A stretch of DNA of 64,000 bases from Caulobacterales bacterium (GCA_019510435.1 JAEKKJ010000009.1:1-64000), one strand, 5' to 3'; counted from the stretch's first letter, positions 34,886 through 43,932 are shown. Program-made: numbers and translations. The notes: generated from the letters alone by a model not told the origin.

Positions 34886-35680
34886 TCAGACGAACTTGGG
34901 CCTGCGCTTCTCGCGGTGGGAGGCCAGGCCCTCCTTCGCCTCCGGCCCGGTGAAGGCCAGCATCTCCAGCGCCGCGGAGGCGTCGAAGGCGGGGCCGGCG
35001 CTGCGCAGCCAGTGGTTCAGGGCGTGCTTGGTCCAGGCGATCGCCCGGGTCGCGCCGCCGGCCAGGCGCGCGGCCACGGCCACCGCCTTCTCGTCCAGCT
35101 CGGCGTCGGGCACGCAGAGCGAGATCAGGCCGATGCGCTCGGCCTCCTGGCCCGACAGCGGCTCGCAGGTGAGCAAGTAGTACTTGGCCTTGGCCATGCC
35201 GCAGAGCAGCGGCCAGACGATCACCGCATGGTCCCCAGCGGCCACGCCGAGGCGGGTATGGCCGTCGATGATCCGCGCGTCCGGCGTAGCGATGGAGATG
35301 TCGGCCAGGAGGCCGCAGACCAGCCCCGCCCCCACCGCCGGCCCGCGGATGGCGCTCACCACCGGCGTCTCGCAGTCGATGAGGTTGTGCACGATGGCGC
35401 GGGCCTCCTTGAGGATCCGCACCCGGGTCTCGAAGTCGTCGACGATCTCCTGGATCATGTCGAAGTCGCCGCCCGCCGAGAACGCCGCCCCCTCGCCGGT
35501 GAGGACTGCGCAGCGCACCTCGGGATCGGCGTCCACGTCGCGCCAGATCTCCGCCAGCTCCCGGTGCATCACCGCGTCGGCGGCGTTGAGCCGGCCGGGA
35601 TTGCTCATGGTGATCCGCAGCACGCCGTCGGCGGGCCGGTCGAACTTCAGCCGCTTGTAGCGGGCGTAGCGATCGGCCAT
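34886..35680 (-). CDS. Enoyl-CoA hydratase/isomerase family protein
   Basis: A 264-residue crotonase-fold protein. The first oxyanion-hole segment [12 protein letters not shown] and the second, [20 protein letters not shown], are present. The two usual catalytic Glu positions are not obvious ([16 protein letters not shown] has Asp/His instead), so it may be an isomerase or hydrolase rather than a hydratase. It is likely in fatty-acid or aromatic-acid CoA-thioester metabolism. An SDR gene lies 56 nt upstream on the same strand and the pair may be an operon. Confidence 0.85.
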   Translation of the reverse strand: MADRYARYKRLKFDRPADGVLRITMSNPGRLNAADAVMHRELAEIWRDVDADPEVRCAVLTGEGAAFSAGGDFDMIQEIVDDFETRVRILKEARAIVHNLIDCETPVVSAIRGPAVGAGLVCGLLADISIATPDARIIDGHTRLGVAAGDHAVIVWPLLCGMAKAKYYLLTCEPLSGQEAERIGLISLCVPDAELDEKAVAVAARLAGGATRAIAWTKHALNHWLRSAGPAFDASAALEMLAFTGPEAKEGLASHREKRRPKFV

Positions 35681-35694
35681 CGCGGCCTCCTCAG

Positions 35695-35743
35695 GTGTCT
35701 CGGTCGGAAGGGGTCTCGATCAGAAGAGGGTCTGGATCAGAAG
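35695..35743. repeat. Three imperfect 16-17-bp tandem repeats at an SDR gene end
   Basis: GTGTCTCGGTCGGAAG, GGGTCTCGATCAGAAG and AGGGTCTGGATCAGAAG follow each other between the SDR stop and the enoyl-CoA hydratase start. Units 2 and 3 differ at one base plus a 1-nt insertion. TCA in unit 3 is the SDR stop codon (TGA) on the minus strand. Confidence 0.75.
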
Positions 35744-36516
35744 ATCGTGTAGCCGCCGTCGATCACGAAGCTGTCGCCGGTGTGGAAGCGCGAGGCGTCG
35801 GAGGCCAGGTAGACGGCGATCCCGGAGAAGTCGTCGCCCTCGCCCCAGCGGCGCATGGGCACGCGGCCGATGGCCTTCTCGTTGAAGGTGTCCCACTTCT
35901 GCAGGCCGACGGTCATGTCGGTGGCGATCCAGCCGGGCAGGATGGAGTTGGCCCGGATGCCATAGCGCGCGTACTCGACCGCCAGGCCCCGGACCATGGA
36001 CAAGACCCCGCCCTTGGTCGCCGCATAGGCCTCGTTGCGCGGGGCCCCGTGGATCGCCGAGGTGGAGGAGGTCACCACCAGCGACCCGCCCGGCTCGCCC
36101 GCCTTGGCCCGGGCGATCATCGGCTTTACCGCTTCGCGGAAGGTCCAGAACACCGCGTCCAGGTTAACGGTGGTCACGTGCCGCCACTTCTCGGTGGTCA
36201 TCTCCTCGAAGGGCGCGCCGCCGCCGACGCCGGCGTTGGCGGCGCAGAAGTCGATGCGGCCGAACCGGGCCAGCACCTCGGCCACGCCGGCCACCACCTG
36301 GGCCTCGTCGGCCACGTCCACGCGCTGGACCAGCGCCTCGCCGCCGTGGGCCTCGAGCGCGGCCTGGGCCTTGGCGTTCTTCTCCGGGTTCATGCCCCAC
36401 ACCGCGACCTTGGCTCCGGCCGCGGCCAGGCCCTCGGCCATGCCGAGCCCGATCCCGCCATTGCCGCCGGTGACCAGCGCCACCTTGCCGCTGAGGTCGA
36501 AGGGTTTAAACGCCAT
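35737..36516 (-). CDS. Short-chain dehydrogenase/reductase (hydroxyacyl or sugar type)
   Basis: A 259-residue classical SDR: VALVTGGNGGIGLGMAEGL at the N-terminus, AANAGVGGG, and Ser...YAATK in SSTSAIHGAPRNEAYAATK. The C-terminal FVIDGGYTIF is typical. The Asn after the second strand (VWGMNPEK) leaves cofactor preference unclear. It lies directly upstream of the enoyl-CoA hydratase-like gene, so 3-hydroxyacyl-CoA metabolism is possible but not shown. The ATG is preceded by GGGAGGATCTTCGGC, a reasonable ribosome site. Confidence 0.87.
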   Translation of the reverse strand: MAFKPFDLSGKVALVTGGNGGIGLGMAEGLAAAGAKVAVWGMNPEKNAKAQAALEAHGGEALVQRVDVADEAQVVAGVAEVLARFGRIDFCAANAGVGGGAPFEEMTTEKWRHVTTVNLDAVFWTFREAVKPMIARAKAGEPGGSLVVTSSTSAIHGAPRNEAYAATKGGVLSMVRGLAVEYARYGIRANSILPGWIATDMTVGLQKWDTFNEKAIGRVPMRRWGEGDDFSGIAVYLASDASRFHTGDSFVIDGGYTIF

Positions 36517-36650
36517 GCCGAAGATCCTCCCGTTTGCACAGGACTTCTCCCGGGCGCCCTAGGGTCGGTCAAGGCTGGCGAATCCGCCGGCGGCGCCAAG
36601 ATCTGCGCGCCAGGGGGTATCCGGCCGACCGGGGCGCCGGACCAGTGCGG

Positions 36651-37211
36651 TCAGGTCGGCGGCAGACCCTCGCCCATCAGCCGCCGGAACATGGCGTCCA
36701 TCTCGCGCGGCGGGATCTGGGCGCCGGCATCGAGCCACCAGGTCAGGATCCCCAGATAGGCGCCGACCACATGTTGCACCAACAGCTCGCGCGGCGGCGC
36801 GGTTGCCGACCCCGTCGCGGCGACGCTCGACAACTCGGCCCGCACCGCCTCGCACAGCACCTGCCGGATCGACTCCATCGCCACGACTCCGGCCCGGCTG
36901 CCGGTCAGGGCCCGATAGAGGTCGAGGTGGCCGCGCGCATGCTCGAACATCGGCAGGCTGAAGGCCAGGCCGGGCGTGTCGCCGTCGCCGCTCGCCGCCG
37001 CGCCATGAACCTTCAGCTCGTGGCGGAGGGCCTCGACGCCGCGGCGGTGCAGATCATCCTTGCCGGTGAAGTGGGCGTAGAAGGTGGAGCGCCCGACGTT
37101 GGCCCGCGCGCAGATATCCTCCACGGTGACCGCGTCGTAGCCGTTCTCCACGACGAGCGAGAGATGGGCCTGCTCCAGCAGGGCCAGGGTCTTGGCCACA
37201 CGTCGATCCAT
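36651..37211 (-). CDS. TetR-family transcriptional regulator
   Basis: A 186-residue regulator with the TetR HTH block AVTVEDICARANVGRSTFYAHFTGKDDL near residues 25-55, followed by a helical C-terminal domain. The start MDRRVAKTLALLEQAH was chosen by HTH distance; an ATG 18 nt further upstream is possible. It is divergent from a methyltransferase gene, with two similar inverted repeats between them. Its effector is unknown. Confidence 0.87.
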   Translation of the reverse strand: MDRRVAKTLALLEQAHLSLVVENGYDAVTVEDICARANVGRSTFYAHFTGKDDLHRRGVEALRHELKVHGAAASGDGDTPGLAFSLPMFEHARGHLDLYRALTGSRAGVVAMESIRQVLCEAVRAELSSVAATGSATAPPRELLVQHVVGAYLGILTWWLDAGAQIPPREMDAMFRRLMGEGLPPT

Positions 37212-37255
37212 CGCCGCCGCCCGCCTCAACTGTTTTCGGCCGCGCCGCCGGGCCG

Positions 37256-37296
37256 TGTCCGGTTCGGAACAGCCAGGCCTGCGATGTCCCGGAACA
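37256..37296. promoter_or_regulatory. Two similar inverted repeats between TetR and methyltransferase genes
   Basis: TGTCCGGTTCGGAACA (37256-37271) and TGTCCCGGAACA (37285-37296) share TGTCC and GGAACA half-sites with different spacers; centres are 27 bp apart. They sit 45-85 nt before the TetR start and are candidate operators. The differing spacers lower confidence. Confidence 0.45.
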
Positions 37297-37365
37297 GGAT
37301 TTGGGACACACTGTTCGTTATCTTACGGCTGTGCGGAAGCCAATCGTTCGGAACGCGCGTGCCCG

Positions 37366-38013
37366 ATGTCCCACAGCCCCCCACACCTGCCGCTCCCCGG
37401 CATCCTGCTGCACTCGCCGCGGGCCTACGATCTGCAGGTCTGGCTTGCCACGCGCGGCCGTGAGCGCAGCTTGCGCGAGACGATCCTCAACTTGGCTCGC
37501 CCGCGGCCGGGCGAGGCTGTGCTGGACGTCGGCTGCGGCACCGGGACCCTGGCCATCGCGACCCGTCCTCGCGTGGGCCCGGACGGTGAGGTCGTCGGCG
37601 CCGATCCCTCCGCGGAGATGCTTGCTGGAGCCCGTCGCAAGGCGCGCCGGTCGGGCGTCGAGGTCAGCTTCGTGCAGGCGCCGGCCCAGGCCCTGCCGTT
37701 CCCCGAAAGGCGGTTCGACCTCGTCATGTCTACGCTCATGCTGCATCACCTCCCCCGCCCCGCGCGGGGCGAGGCGCTGCGCGAGATCCGGCGCGTGCTG
37801 AAGCCCGGCGGCCGGCTGCTGGTGGTCGACTTTGCCAGCTCCTCGAAGCAGCAAGGGGGGCTGCTGCACCGCCTGCACCACCACGGGCGGGTGAAACCGG
37901 CGGAGATCCTCGAACTGGTGACCGGCGCGGGCCTCGAGCGGCTCGACGCGGGCGCGCTCAGCGTCCGTGACCTCTACTATGTGCTGGCCGTCGCGCCGGG
38001 AGCCGAGGCGTGA
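37366..38013 (+). CDS. Class I SAM-dependent methyltransferase, UbiE-like
   Basis: A 215-residue cytosolic methyltransferase. Motif I VLDVGCGTGTLAI at ~50-62, an acidic end of beta-2 (VVGADPSAEML), ALPFPERRFDLVMSTLMLHHL (motifs II/III) and LKPGGRLLVVDFAS are all present, matching the Methyltransf_11/25 group. The substrate is unknown. The start MSHSPPHLPLPG was chosen because upstream in-frame starts would cover the presumed operators of the divergent TetR gene. Its stop overlaps the GTG of a small membrane protein gene. Confidence 0.85.
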   Translation: MSHSPPHLPLPGILLHSPRAYDLQVWLATRGRERSLRETILNLARPRPGEAVLDVGCGTGTLAIATRPRVGPDGEVVGADPSAEMLAGARRKARRSGVEVSFVQAPAQALPFPERRFDLVMSTLMLHHLPRPARGEALREIRRVLKPGGRLLVVDFASSSKQQGGLLHRLHHHGRVKPAEILELVTGAGLERLDAGALSVRDLYYVLAVAPGAEA

Positions 38014-38243
38014 AGCCCGTGGTGCGCGGGACGAGCCTTGTCGCGGTCGCCCTGGTCGTGGCCCTGGTCTTCGCCCACCTGTTCGCCTTCGGCATTCTCA
38101 GCGCCCACCTGGCCGCGCCGGCGGCCGTCGTTGGTGGCGCGGCCCTGCTGCTCCTGGCGGCGCACCTCGGCGTGCTGGGGCCAGCCAGCGCCTGGCTGCG
38201 CCGGCGCTTCCATCCCGAGCCCGACGACCGCACCGACAGCTGA
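38010..38243 (+). CDS. Small two-helix membrane protein
   Basis: A 77-residue protein starting at a GTG that overlaps the methyltransferase stop (GTGA). Two hydrophobic helices (GTSLVAVALVVALVFAHLFA and PAAVVGGAALLLLAAHLGVL) are followed by a basic then acidic tail. No family is recognised. Translational coupling suggests that it works with, or is regulated like, the methyltransferase. Confidence 0.65.
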   Translation: MKPVVRGTSLVAVALVVALVFAHLFAFGILSAHLAAPAAVVGGAALLLLAAHLGVLGPASAWLRRRFHPEPDDRTDS

Positions 38244-38259
38244 GGGCCCAGCTGAGGCA
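38236..38259. repeat. 12-bp tandem duplication containing a stop codon
   Basis: ACAGCTGAGGGC is followed by CCAGCTGAGGCA (9/12 identical). The first TGA is the stop of the small membrane protein gene; the second is exactly 12 nt later and therefore an in-frame back-up stop. Confidence 0.6.
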
Positions 38260-38271
38260 GGCCTGAGCCCC

Positions 38272-41200
38272 CTATTCCGCCGGCTCGGCCGCCCGCCCAG
38301 ACGTCAGTTCGGCGTGGTCCTGCGGCTTCCAGAGGCGGTCGGAGAGGAACCGGCAGATCACGTAGAACACCGGGGTGAACAGGAGGCCGAAGGCGGTGAC
38401 GCCGATCATGCCGAAGAACACCGCCGTGCCCAGCGCCTGGCGCATCTCCGCCCCCGGGCCGCTGGCGATCACCAGGGGCAGCACGCCCAGGATGAAGGCG
38501 AAGGAGGTCATCAGGATCGGTCGCAGGCGCGTGCGGGCGGCGTCCACCGCCGCGTCCCATCGCGAGAGCCCCCGCTCCTCGGCCTGTTTGGCGAACTCCA
38601 CGATCAGGATGGCGTTCTTGGCGGCCAGGCCGATCAGCACCACCAGGCCGATCTGGGTCAGGATGTTGTTGTCCTGGCCCCGGACGTCGACGCCCAGGAT
38701 CGCCGCCAACAGGCACATGGGCACGATCAGGATGATCGCCAGAGGCAGGGTCACGCTCTCGTACTGGGCCGCCAGCAGCAGGAAGACGAACACCACCGCG
38801 AGGCCAAAGGCGATCGCACCGGTATTGCCCGCCGTCTTCTCCTGGTAGGCCAGCTCGGTCCATTCGTAGCCGAAGCCGCGCGGCAGGCGCGCCTGGGCCA
38901 TCTCCTCCACCGTGTCCAGCGACTGGCCGGACGAGTAGCCGGGCTTGGTGTCGCCCTGCAGCTCGGCGGCGGGGAAGAGGTTGTAGCGCACCACCCGGTA
39001 CGGCCCGCTGTCGTCCCGCACGTTCGCCACCGCCCCCAGCGGCACCATGCGGCCGGAGAGCGAGCGGGTCTGCAGGCGCGCGATGTCGGAGGCCTCGTCG
39101 CGGAACGGCGCGTCGGCCTGCGCCGTCACCCGGTAGGTGCGGCCCAGGTAGTTGAAGTCGTTCACGAACGCCGAGCCGAGGTAGACCGACAGCGTGTCGA
39201 ACACCTGCTCCGGCGGCACGCCCGCCATCTCGGCCTTGTCGCGATCGATGTCGGCCCATAGCCGCGGCGTCGAGGTGTTGAAGAGCGTGAAGACCGAGGT
39301 GAGCCCCGGCTTCTGGTTGCCCTCGATCATCAGGTCCTTGGTGGCGGCCTCCAGGGCGCGGTAGCCGGCGCCCTTCTTGTCCTCGACCAGCAGCTTCCAG
39401 CCACCGCCGGTGCCGATGCCGCGCACGGGCGGCGGCTGGATCACCAGCACATTGGCTCCGGGGATCTGCCCCAGCCGCTTGCGCAGGGCGTCCAGCACCT
39501 CAGCGGCCTTCACATGCTCCTTGCCGCGGTCGGCGAAGGGCGTCAGCGGCAGGAAGATGGTCCCGGCGTTGGGCGCATTGGTGAAGGTGGTGCCGTCGAG
39601 GCCGGCGAAGGCCGCGGCGTGCTTGACCCCGTGGGTCGCCAGGGCCTCGTCCACCACCCGCTTCACCAGCGCATCGGTGCGGGCCAGCGACGAGCCGGGC
39701 GGCAGTTGCACGACGGCGATGAAATAGCCCTGGTCCTGGGCCGGGATGAAGCCGCTGGGCGTCGCCGCAAAGCGCCAGACCGTCAGGCCCAGCAGCACCG
39801 CATAGACCGCCAGCATCAGCGGCCCGCGCCGTACCGTGCGGGTGGTGACGCCGGCATAGCGCTCCGAGAGCCTGGAGAACCCGCTGTTGAAGCGCTGGGC
39901 GAAGATCTGGAACGGCCGCCGCCAGCCGCGAGGCTCGGGCGGGTGCTCGGCGTGCGGCCGCAGCACCAGCGCCGCCATGGCTGGCGAAAGCGTCAGCGAG
40001 ACCATGCACGAGATCACCGTCGCGCTGGCGATGGTCAGGGCGAACTGGCGGTAGAACTGGCCCGAGATGCCGGTGATGAAGGCCGTGGGCACGAACACCG
40101 CCACCAGCACCAGGGCGATGGCGATCAGCGCCCCGCCCACCTCGTCCATGGTGCGGTAGGCCGCCTCCCGCGGACTGAGGCCTTCCGCCAGCCTTCGCTC
40201 GACATTCTCCACGACGACGATGGCGTCGTCGACCACGATGCCGATGGCCAGCACCAGGCCAAACAGCGACAGGTTGTTCAGCGAGGCATGGAAGCCCGCC
40301 ATGACCGTAAACGCGCCAATCAGCGACACGGGAATGGCCAGCACCGGGATGATCGCCGCGCGCCAGGTCTGCAGGAAGACCACCACCACCAGCACCACCA
40401 GCAGCACCGCCTCGAACAAGGTCTTGCGGACCTCCTTGATCGACTCGGCCACATATTCGGTGGGGTTGTAGATGACGGTGTATTTGAGCCCGGGCGGGAA
40501 GTCGGGGCCCAGCTCGCGCATGGTCTTCAGCACGGTATCGGCCGTGGCCAGGGCGTTGGAGCCCGGCCGCTGGCTGATGCCCAGCGCCACCGCCTTCTGG
40601 CCATGGTCGAGGTAGGCGTTGATACGGTAGTCCTGGGCGCCCAGCTCCACCCGCGCCACGTCGCGCACCCGCACCACGTGTCCGGCGGCGTCGTTCTTCA
40701 GGATGATGTTGGCGAACTGGTCGGGATTGGTCAGCCGGCCCTGGGTGTTGATGTTGAGCTCGAAGTCGCTGCCCGAACTGCTGAAGGGCGGCTGGCCGAC
40801 CGCGCCGGCCGGCACCTGCACGTTCTGGGCCCGCAACGTATTGACGATGTCGTCGCCGGTCAGGTTGTGGGCCGCAGCCTTGTCCGGGTCGATCCAGACC
40901 CGCATGGCATAGTCGCGCGCACCCAGGACGCGCACATCGCCGACGCCGTCCAGGCGGGCCAGGCGGTCCTTGATCTGCAGGGTGGCGTAGTTGGAGATGT
41001 AGTCCGAGTTGCGCGACCCGTCCGGCGAATAGAGGTGGATCACCATCAGGAGGTCGGGCGAGGCCTTGCGCGTCACCACGCCCAGGCGGCGCACCTCTTC
41101 CGGCAGCCGCGGCTCGGCCGAGGCCACCCGGTTCTGCACCAGCACCTGGGCGTTGTTGAGGTTGGTGCCCAGCTTGAACGTCAGGGTGACGGTGAGCAGC

Positions 41201-41463
41201 CCGTCCGAGGTGGACGAGGAGGACATGTAGAGCATGTCCTCGACGCCGTTGATCTCCTGCTCCAGGGGCGTGGCCACGGTGTCGGCGATCACCTCGGCAG
41301 AGGCGCCTGGGTAGGTGGCCTGGACGGTGATCGTCGGCGGGGCGATCTCTGGATACTGGGCCACCGGCAGGGTCGGATAGGCGAACAGGCCCAGCAGGAC
41401 GACGATGACCGAGATCACCGCCGCGAAGACCGGGCGGTCGATGAAGAAGCGGGAGAAACGCAA
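38272..41463 (-). CDS. RND multidrug efflux pump inner-membrane transporter (AcrB/MexB, HAE1 family)
   Basis: A 1063-residue proton-driven drug antiporter. N-terminal MRFSRFFIDRPVFAAVISVIV, PTITVQATYPGASAEVI, and GIVVDDAIVVVENVERRL (helix 4, with the proton-relay Asp pair) are characteristic; the second half repeats the fold with ILIVEFAKQAEERG and GVTAFGLLFTPVFY. Length and 12-helix/two-large-loop layout match AcrB. It is encoded 2 nt after the adaptor gene. No outer-membrane channel gene is adjacent, so it probably uses a TolC-type channel encoded elsewhere. Confidence 0.96.
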   Translation of the reverse strand: MRFSRFFIDRPVFAAVISVIVVLLGLFAYPTLPVAQYPEIAPPTITVQATYPGASAEVIADTVATPLEQEINGVEDMLYMSSSSTSDGLLTVTLTFKLGTNLNNAQVLVQNRVASAEPRLPEEVRRLGVVTRKASPDLLMVIHLYSPDGSRNSDYISNYATLQIKDRLARLDGVGDVRVLGARDYAMRVWIDPDKAAAHNLTGDDIVNTLRAQNVQVPAGAVGQPPFSSSGSDFELNINTQGRLTNPDQFANIILKNDAAGHVVRVRDVARVELGAQDYRINAYLDHGQKAVALGISQRPGSNALATADTVLKTMRELGPDFPPGLKYTVIYNPTEYVAESIKEVRKTLFEAVLLVVLVVVVFLQTWRAAIIPVLAIPVSLIGAFTVMAGFHASLNNLSLFGLVLAIGIVVDDAIVVVENVERRLAEGLSPREAAYRTMDEVGGALIAIALVLVAVFVPTAFITGISGQFYRQFALTIASATVISCMVSLTLSPAMAALVLRPHAEHPPEPRGWRRPFQIFAQRFNSGFSRLSERYAGVTTRTVRRGPLMLAVYAVLLGLTVWRFAATPSGFIPAQDQGYFIAVVQLPPGSSLARTDALVKRVVDEALATHGVKHAAAFAGLDGTTFTNAPNAGTIFLPLTPFADRGKEHVKAAEVLDALRKRLGQIPGANVLVIQPPPVRGIGTGGGWKLLVEDKKGAGYRALEAATKDLMIEGNQKPGLTSVFTLFNTSTPRLWADIDRDKAEMAGVPPEQVFDTLSVYLGSAFVNDFNYLGRTYRVTAQADAPFRDEASDIARLQTRSLSGRMVPLGAVANVRDDSGPYRVVRYNLFPAAELQGDTKPGYSSGQSLDTVEEMAQARLPRGFGYEWTELAYQEKTAGNTGAIAFGLAVVFVFLLLAAQYESVTLPLAIILIVPMCLLAAILGVDVRGQDNNILTQIGLVVLIGLAAKNAILIVEFAKQAEERGLSRWDAAVDAARTRLRPILMTSFAFILGVLPLVIASGPGAEMRQALGTAVFFGMIGVTAFGLLFTPVFYVICRFLSDRLWKPQDHAELTSGRAAEPAE

Positions 41464-41465
41464 GG

Positions 41466-42674
41466 CTACTTCACCCCTTGGGCGCGGGTGGCCTCGGCGG
41501 CCGGCTGGACCACCACGGCCGGCTGCGGCGCGGTCGGGGCGGCGGCGATGATCTGCCCGGGCTTGGGGGCGACCTTCATGCCGGGCCGCACACGCTGCTG
41601 GCCCTCGATGATCACGCGGTCGCTCGGGGTCAGGCCGGTGCGGATGACGCGCAGCCCGTCGACGATCGGGCCCAGCTGCACCTTGTGGGGCGCTACGGTG
41701 TCACCCGGGCCCACCACCATCACCACCTTGTCGGCCTGGTCGGCGGAGACCGCCGCGTCGGGCACCAGGAGGGCGGTGTAGGCGCCCGAGCCCAGCAGCC
41801 GCATGCGGCCGTACATGCCGGGCGTCAGGAAGTTGCCGGGGTTGTTGACCACCGCGCGGCCGCGGATCGTGCCCGAGCCGGTGTCGACGGCGTTGTCCAC
41901 GAAGTCCATACGGCCGTGCCAGTTGTAGCCGGTCTCGTCCTGCAGCTGGATATCCACGGGGTTGGAGGCGTAGCGCGAGCTGGTGCGCGTGCCCTCCTGG
42001 TTGGCCCGCTGGTACTTCAGATAGACCGCCTCGGAGCCGGTGAAGGCGAAGTGGATCGGGTCCAGCGAGACGACGGTGGTGAGCAGCGTGGGCTCGGTCC
42101 CGGTGGCGCTGACCAGGTTGCCGATGTCGGCGCGATGGTCGGAGACCCGGCCTGCGATCGGCGAGGTGACGCGGGTGAACGAGACGTCCAGGGCGCGCGC
42201 GTCCACCTGGGCCTTGGCCTGGCCGACGGCGGCGTCGGCGGTGCGCGCCTGGGCCAGCCTGGCGTCATAGGCCGACTTGGAGGCGAAGCCCTGGTCCAGC
42301 AGCGCCTTGGTGCGTTGCAGCTCCACCTGGGCGTTGGTTTCGGTGGCCTCGGCGCTGCGCAGCGCCGCCTTGGCCTCGGCCAGGGCCGCTTCATAGGGCC
42401 GCGGGTCGATGACGTAGAGCAGCTGGCCCTTCTTGACGATATCGCCGTCCTTGAAGGCGATCTTCTGGACGTAGCCGTTCACCCGCGGACGCACCTCCAC
42501 GGTCTGGATCGCTTCGAAGCGGCCGACGAACTCGTCCCAGTCGACCACCTGGCGCTGCAGCGGCGCGGAGACGGTGACGGGCGCAGGCGGCGGCGGGCCA
42601 CCCGCCGTCTTCGCCGCGCATCCGGCCAGGACCAACGCCCCAGCCGCCACGGCCCAGCGGACTGGTCCCCACAT
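41466..42674 (-). CDS. RND efflux periplasmic adaptor lipoprotein (MFP family)
   Basis: A 402-residue adaptor linking the RND pump to an outer-membrane channel. The start MWGPVRWAVAAGALVLAGCAAK gives a lipobox LAGC, so it should be anchored to the inner membrane; AGGAGTAGGGGT precedes this ATG, which was chosen over an in-frame ATG 84 nt upstream. The family segments VEVRPRVNGYVQKIAFKDGD, the alpha-hairpin (AEAKAALRSAEATETNAQVE) and DLNPVL-free barrel region RGRAVVNNPGNFLTPGMYGRM are visible. The permease follows 2 nt downstream. Confidence 0.94.
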   Translation of the reverse strand: MWGPVRWAVAAGALVLAGCAAKTAGGPPPPAPVTVSAPLQRQVVDWDEFVGRFEAIQTVEVRPRVNGYVQKIAFKDGDIVKKGQLLYVIDPRPYEAALAEAKAALRSAEATETNAQVELQRTKALLDQGFASKSAYDARLAQARTADAAVGQAKAQVDARALDVSFTRVTSPIAGRVSDHRADIGNLVSATGTEPTLLTTVVSLDPIHFAFTGSEAVYLKYQRANQEGTRTSSRYASNPVDIQLQDETGYNWHGRMDFVDNAVDTGSGTIRGRAVVNNPGNFLTPGMYGRMRLLGSGAYTALLVPDAAVSADQADKVVMVVGPGDTVAPHKVQLGPIVDGLRVIRTGLTPSDRVIIEGQQRVRPGMKVAPKPGQIIAAAPTAPQPAVVVQPAAEATRAQGVK

Positions 42675-42818
42675 ACCCCTACTCCTGTCACTGGTCCCGC
42701 ACGTCCCTCCGGCCGCAGCTGCGGCGGAAGTCGCCCATAGCTGGTGACGCTGCGGCAATCTGTCCAGTGCGAATGCGGATGAGCGTGGCGATTGCGCCCA
42801 CGCCCCGGCAGGTTGTGC

Positions 42819-43529
42819 TCAGGCGGAAGGCGCGAGGCCCAGGCCGCGGGTCAGGATCAGGTCGTCGTTGGCGCCGGCCGCCGTGGCGGGCTGGCGCCCG
42901 CTCAGCCGCCGCCAGACGTGGCCGAACAGGGACCGGACCTCCCGCGCGGCGCTGCCCTCGGCGTCGATCTCCAGCACCGAGCGGCCCTGGGCGAAGGCGG
43001 TCTGGTAGACCAGGCGCGAGCGGATGGCCGTGGGCGCCACCGGCAGGTTCGCGAACCGCAGCGCCTCGAACGCCTTCACCACCCCGGGCGGCTCGACGCC
43101 GGATCGCGCCGGCGGGCACTGGTTCAGCACGATGAGGCCCTCGCGGCCCAGGCGCTGGATGACCGCCACCGACAGCACCGCAGCGGCCAGGTCCAGATAG
43201 GTGGGACGCGCGACCGCCAGGCACAGGTCCGCCACCTTCACCGCCTCCGCGACGTCCGCCTCCGGCGCGGCCGGGGTGTCGATGATCAGAAGGTCCGCGC
43301 CGCCGCGGCGACAGGCCTCGGCCAGGGTGAACAGCTTGGAGGCGCTGGTCTCGAACAGCAGGGCCGGCGCCTCGTCACGGCCCTTCAGCACCTCGTGGGC
43401 GCTGCGCATAGGGTCGGCGTCGGCCAGCACCGCGCGCACGCCCATGGCGCGCGCCGCCAGCATCAGGTTGACGGCGACCGTCGTCTTACCGGCCCCGCCC
43501 TTGCGGGACATCACGGCCAAGGTCTTCAC
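42819..43529 (-). CDS. Orphan ParA/MinD-type ATPase
   Basis: A 236-residue deviant Walker-A ATPase: KGGAGKTTVAVNL at residues ~10-22 with the signature first Lys, a Walker-B-like LLIIDTPAAPE, and VLNQCPPAR in the nucleotide-base region. No ParB gene or parS-like repeat is nearby, so it is an orphan that may position a protein or complex rather than segregate DNA. It is distinct from MipZ in its N-terminus. A perfect DnaA box lies 69 nt upstream of its start. Confidence 0.88.
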   Translation of the reverse strand: MKTLAVMSRKGGAGKTTVAVNLMLAARAMGVRAVLADADPMRSAHEVLKGRDEAPALLFETSASKLFTLAEACRRGGADLLIIDTPAAPEADVAEAVKVADLCLAVARPTYLDLAAAVLSVAVIQRLGREGLIVLNQCPPARSGVEPPGVVKAFEALRFANLPVAPTAIRSRLVYQTAFAQGRSVLEIDAEGSAAREVRSLFGHVWRRLSGRQPATAAGANDDLILTRGLGLAPSA

Positions 43530-43597
43530 GCGCGCGCTCCCGCGTTTCGAACGCAGGAGTGTGCGCCCGCAGCCTTACGGGCGAACTAATGCACAAG

Positions 43598-43606
43598 TTA
43601 TCCACA
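43598..43606 (+). promoter_or_regulatory. DnaA box
   Basis: TTATCCACA is a perfect match to the DnaA-box consensus, in the 136-nt intergenic region upstream of the ParA-type gene (minus strand). I see only this one copy in the gap, so it is more likely a DnaA-dependent promoter element than part of an origin. Confidence 0.6.
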
Positions 43607-43665
43607 GGCGGAAGCGACGCTTTCGTGGCGCCGCTCGCCCAGGCTTGCCCACCGCCGGCGCGCGA

Positions 43666-43932
43666 TCAGTGCGAGATGAGCGGGATATTGCGCTGGGCGG
43701 CGTCCAGCTGGTCGCGGCTGTCCTGCTTGCGCGCGTCCCACTCGGCCTGGGTCATGCAGGTGCGGGTCGGCATGCGGCTGCCCAGCACGGGCTCCTTCTT
43801 GCAGACCAGCTTGTTGGGATCGCTGGTCTTCTCGGCCTTGGCCGGGGCGGCGGCCGCGGCGGGCGACGCCGCAGCGGCTGGGTCTGCGGAGGGGGCGCCG
43901 GCCATCAGGGCGGCGAACAGCAGGGAGATCAT
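43666..43932 (-). CDS. Small exported hypothetical protein
   Basis: An 88-residue protein with a short signal peptide (MISLLFAALMAGAPSADPA) and an Ala/Pro/Lys-rich stretch, followed by a conserved-looking region VCKKEPVLGSRMPTRTCMTQAEWDARKQDSRDQ with two cysteines. Proteins with this RxPTRxCxTxxEWxxR tail are common hypotheticals in Caulobacterales and Sphingomonadales. It is likely periplasmic with one disulfide. Function unknown. Confidence 0.75.
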   Translation of the reverse strand: MISLLFAALMAGAPSADPAAAASPAAAAAPAKAEKTSDPNKLVCKKEPVLGSRMPTRTCMTQAEWDARKQDSRDQLDAAQRNIPLISH

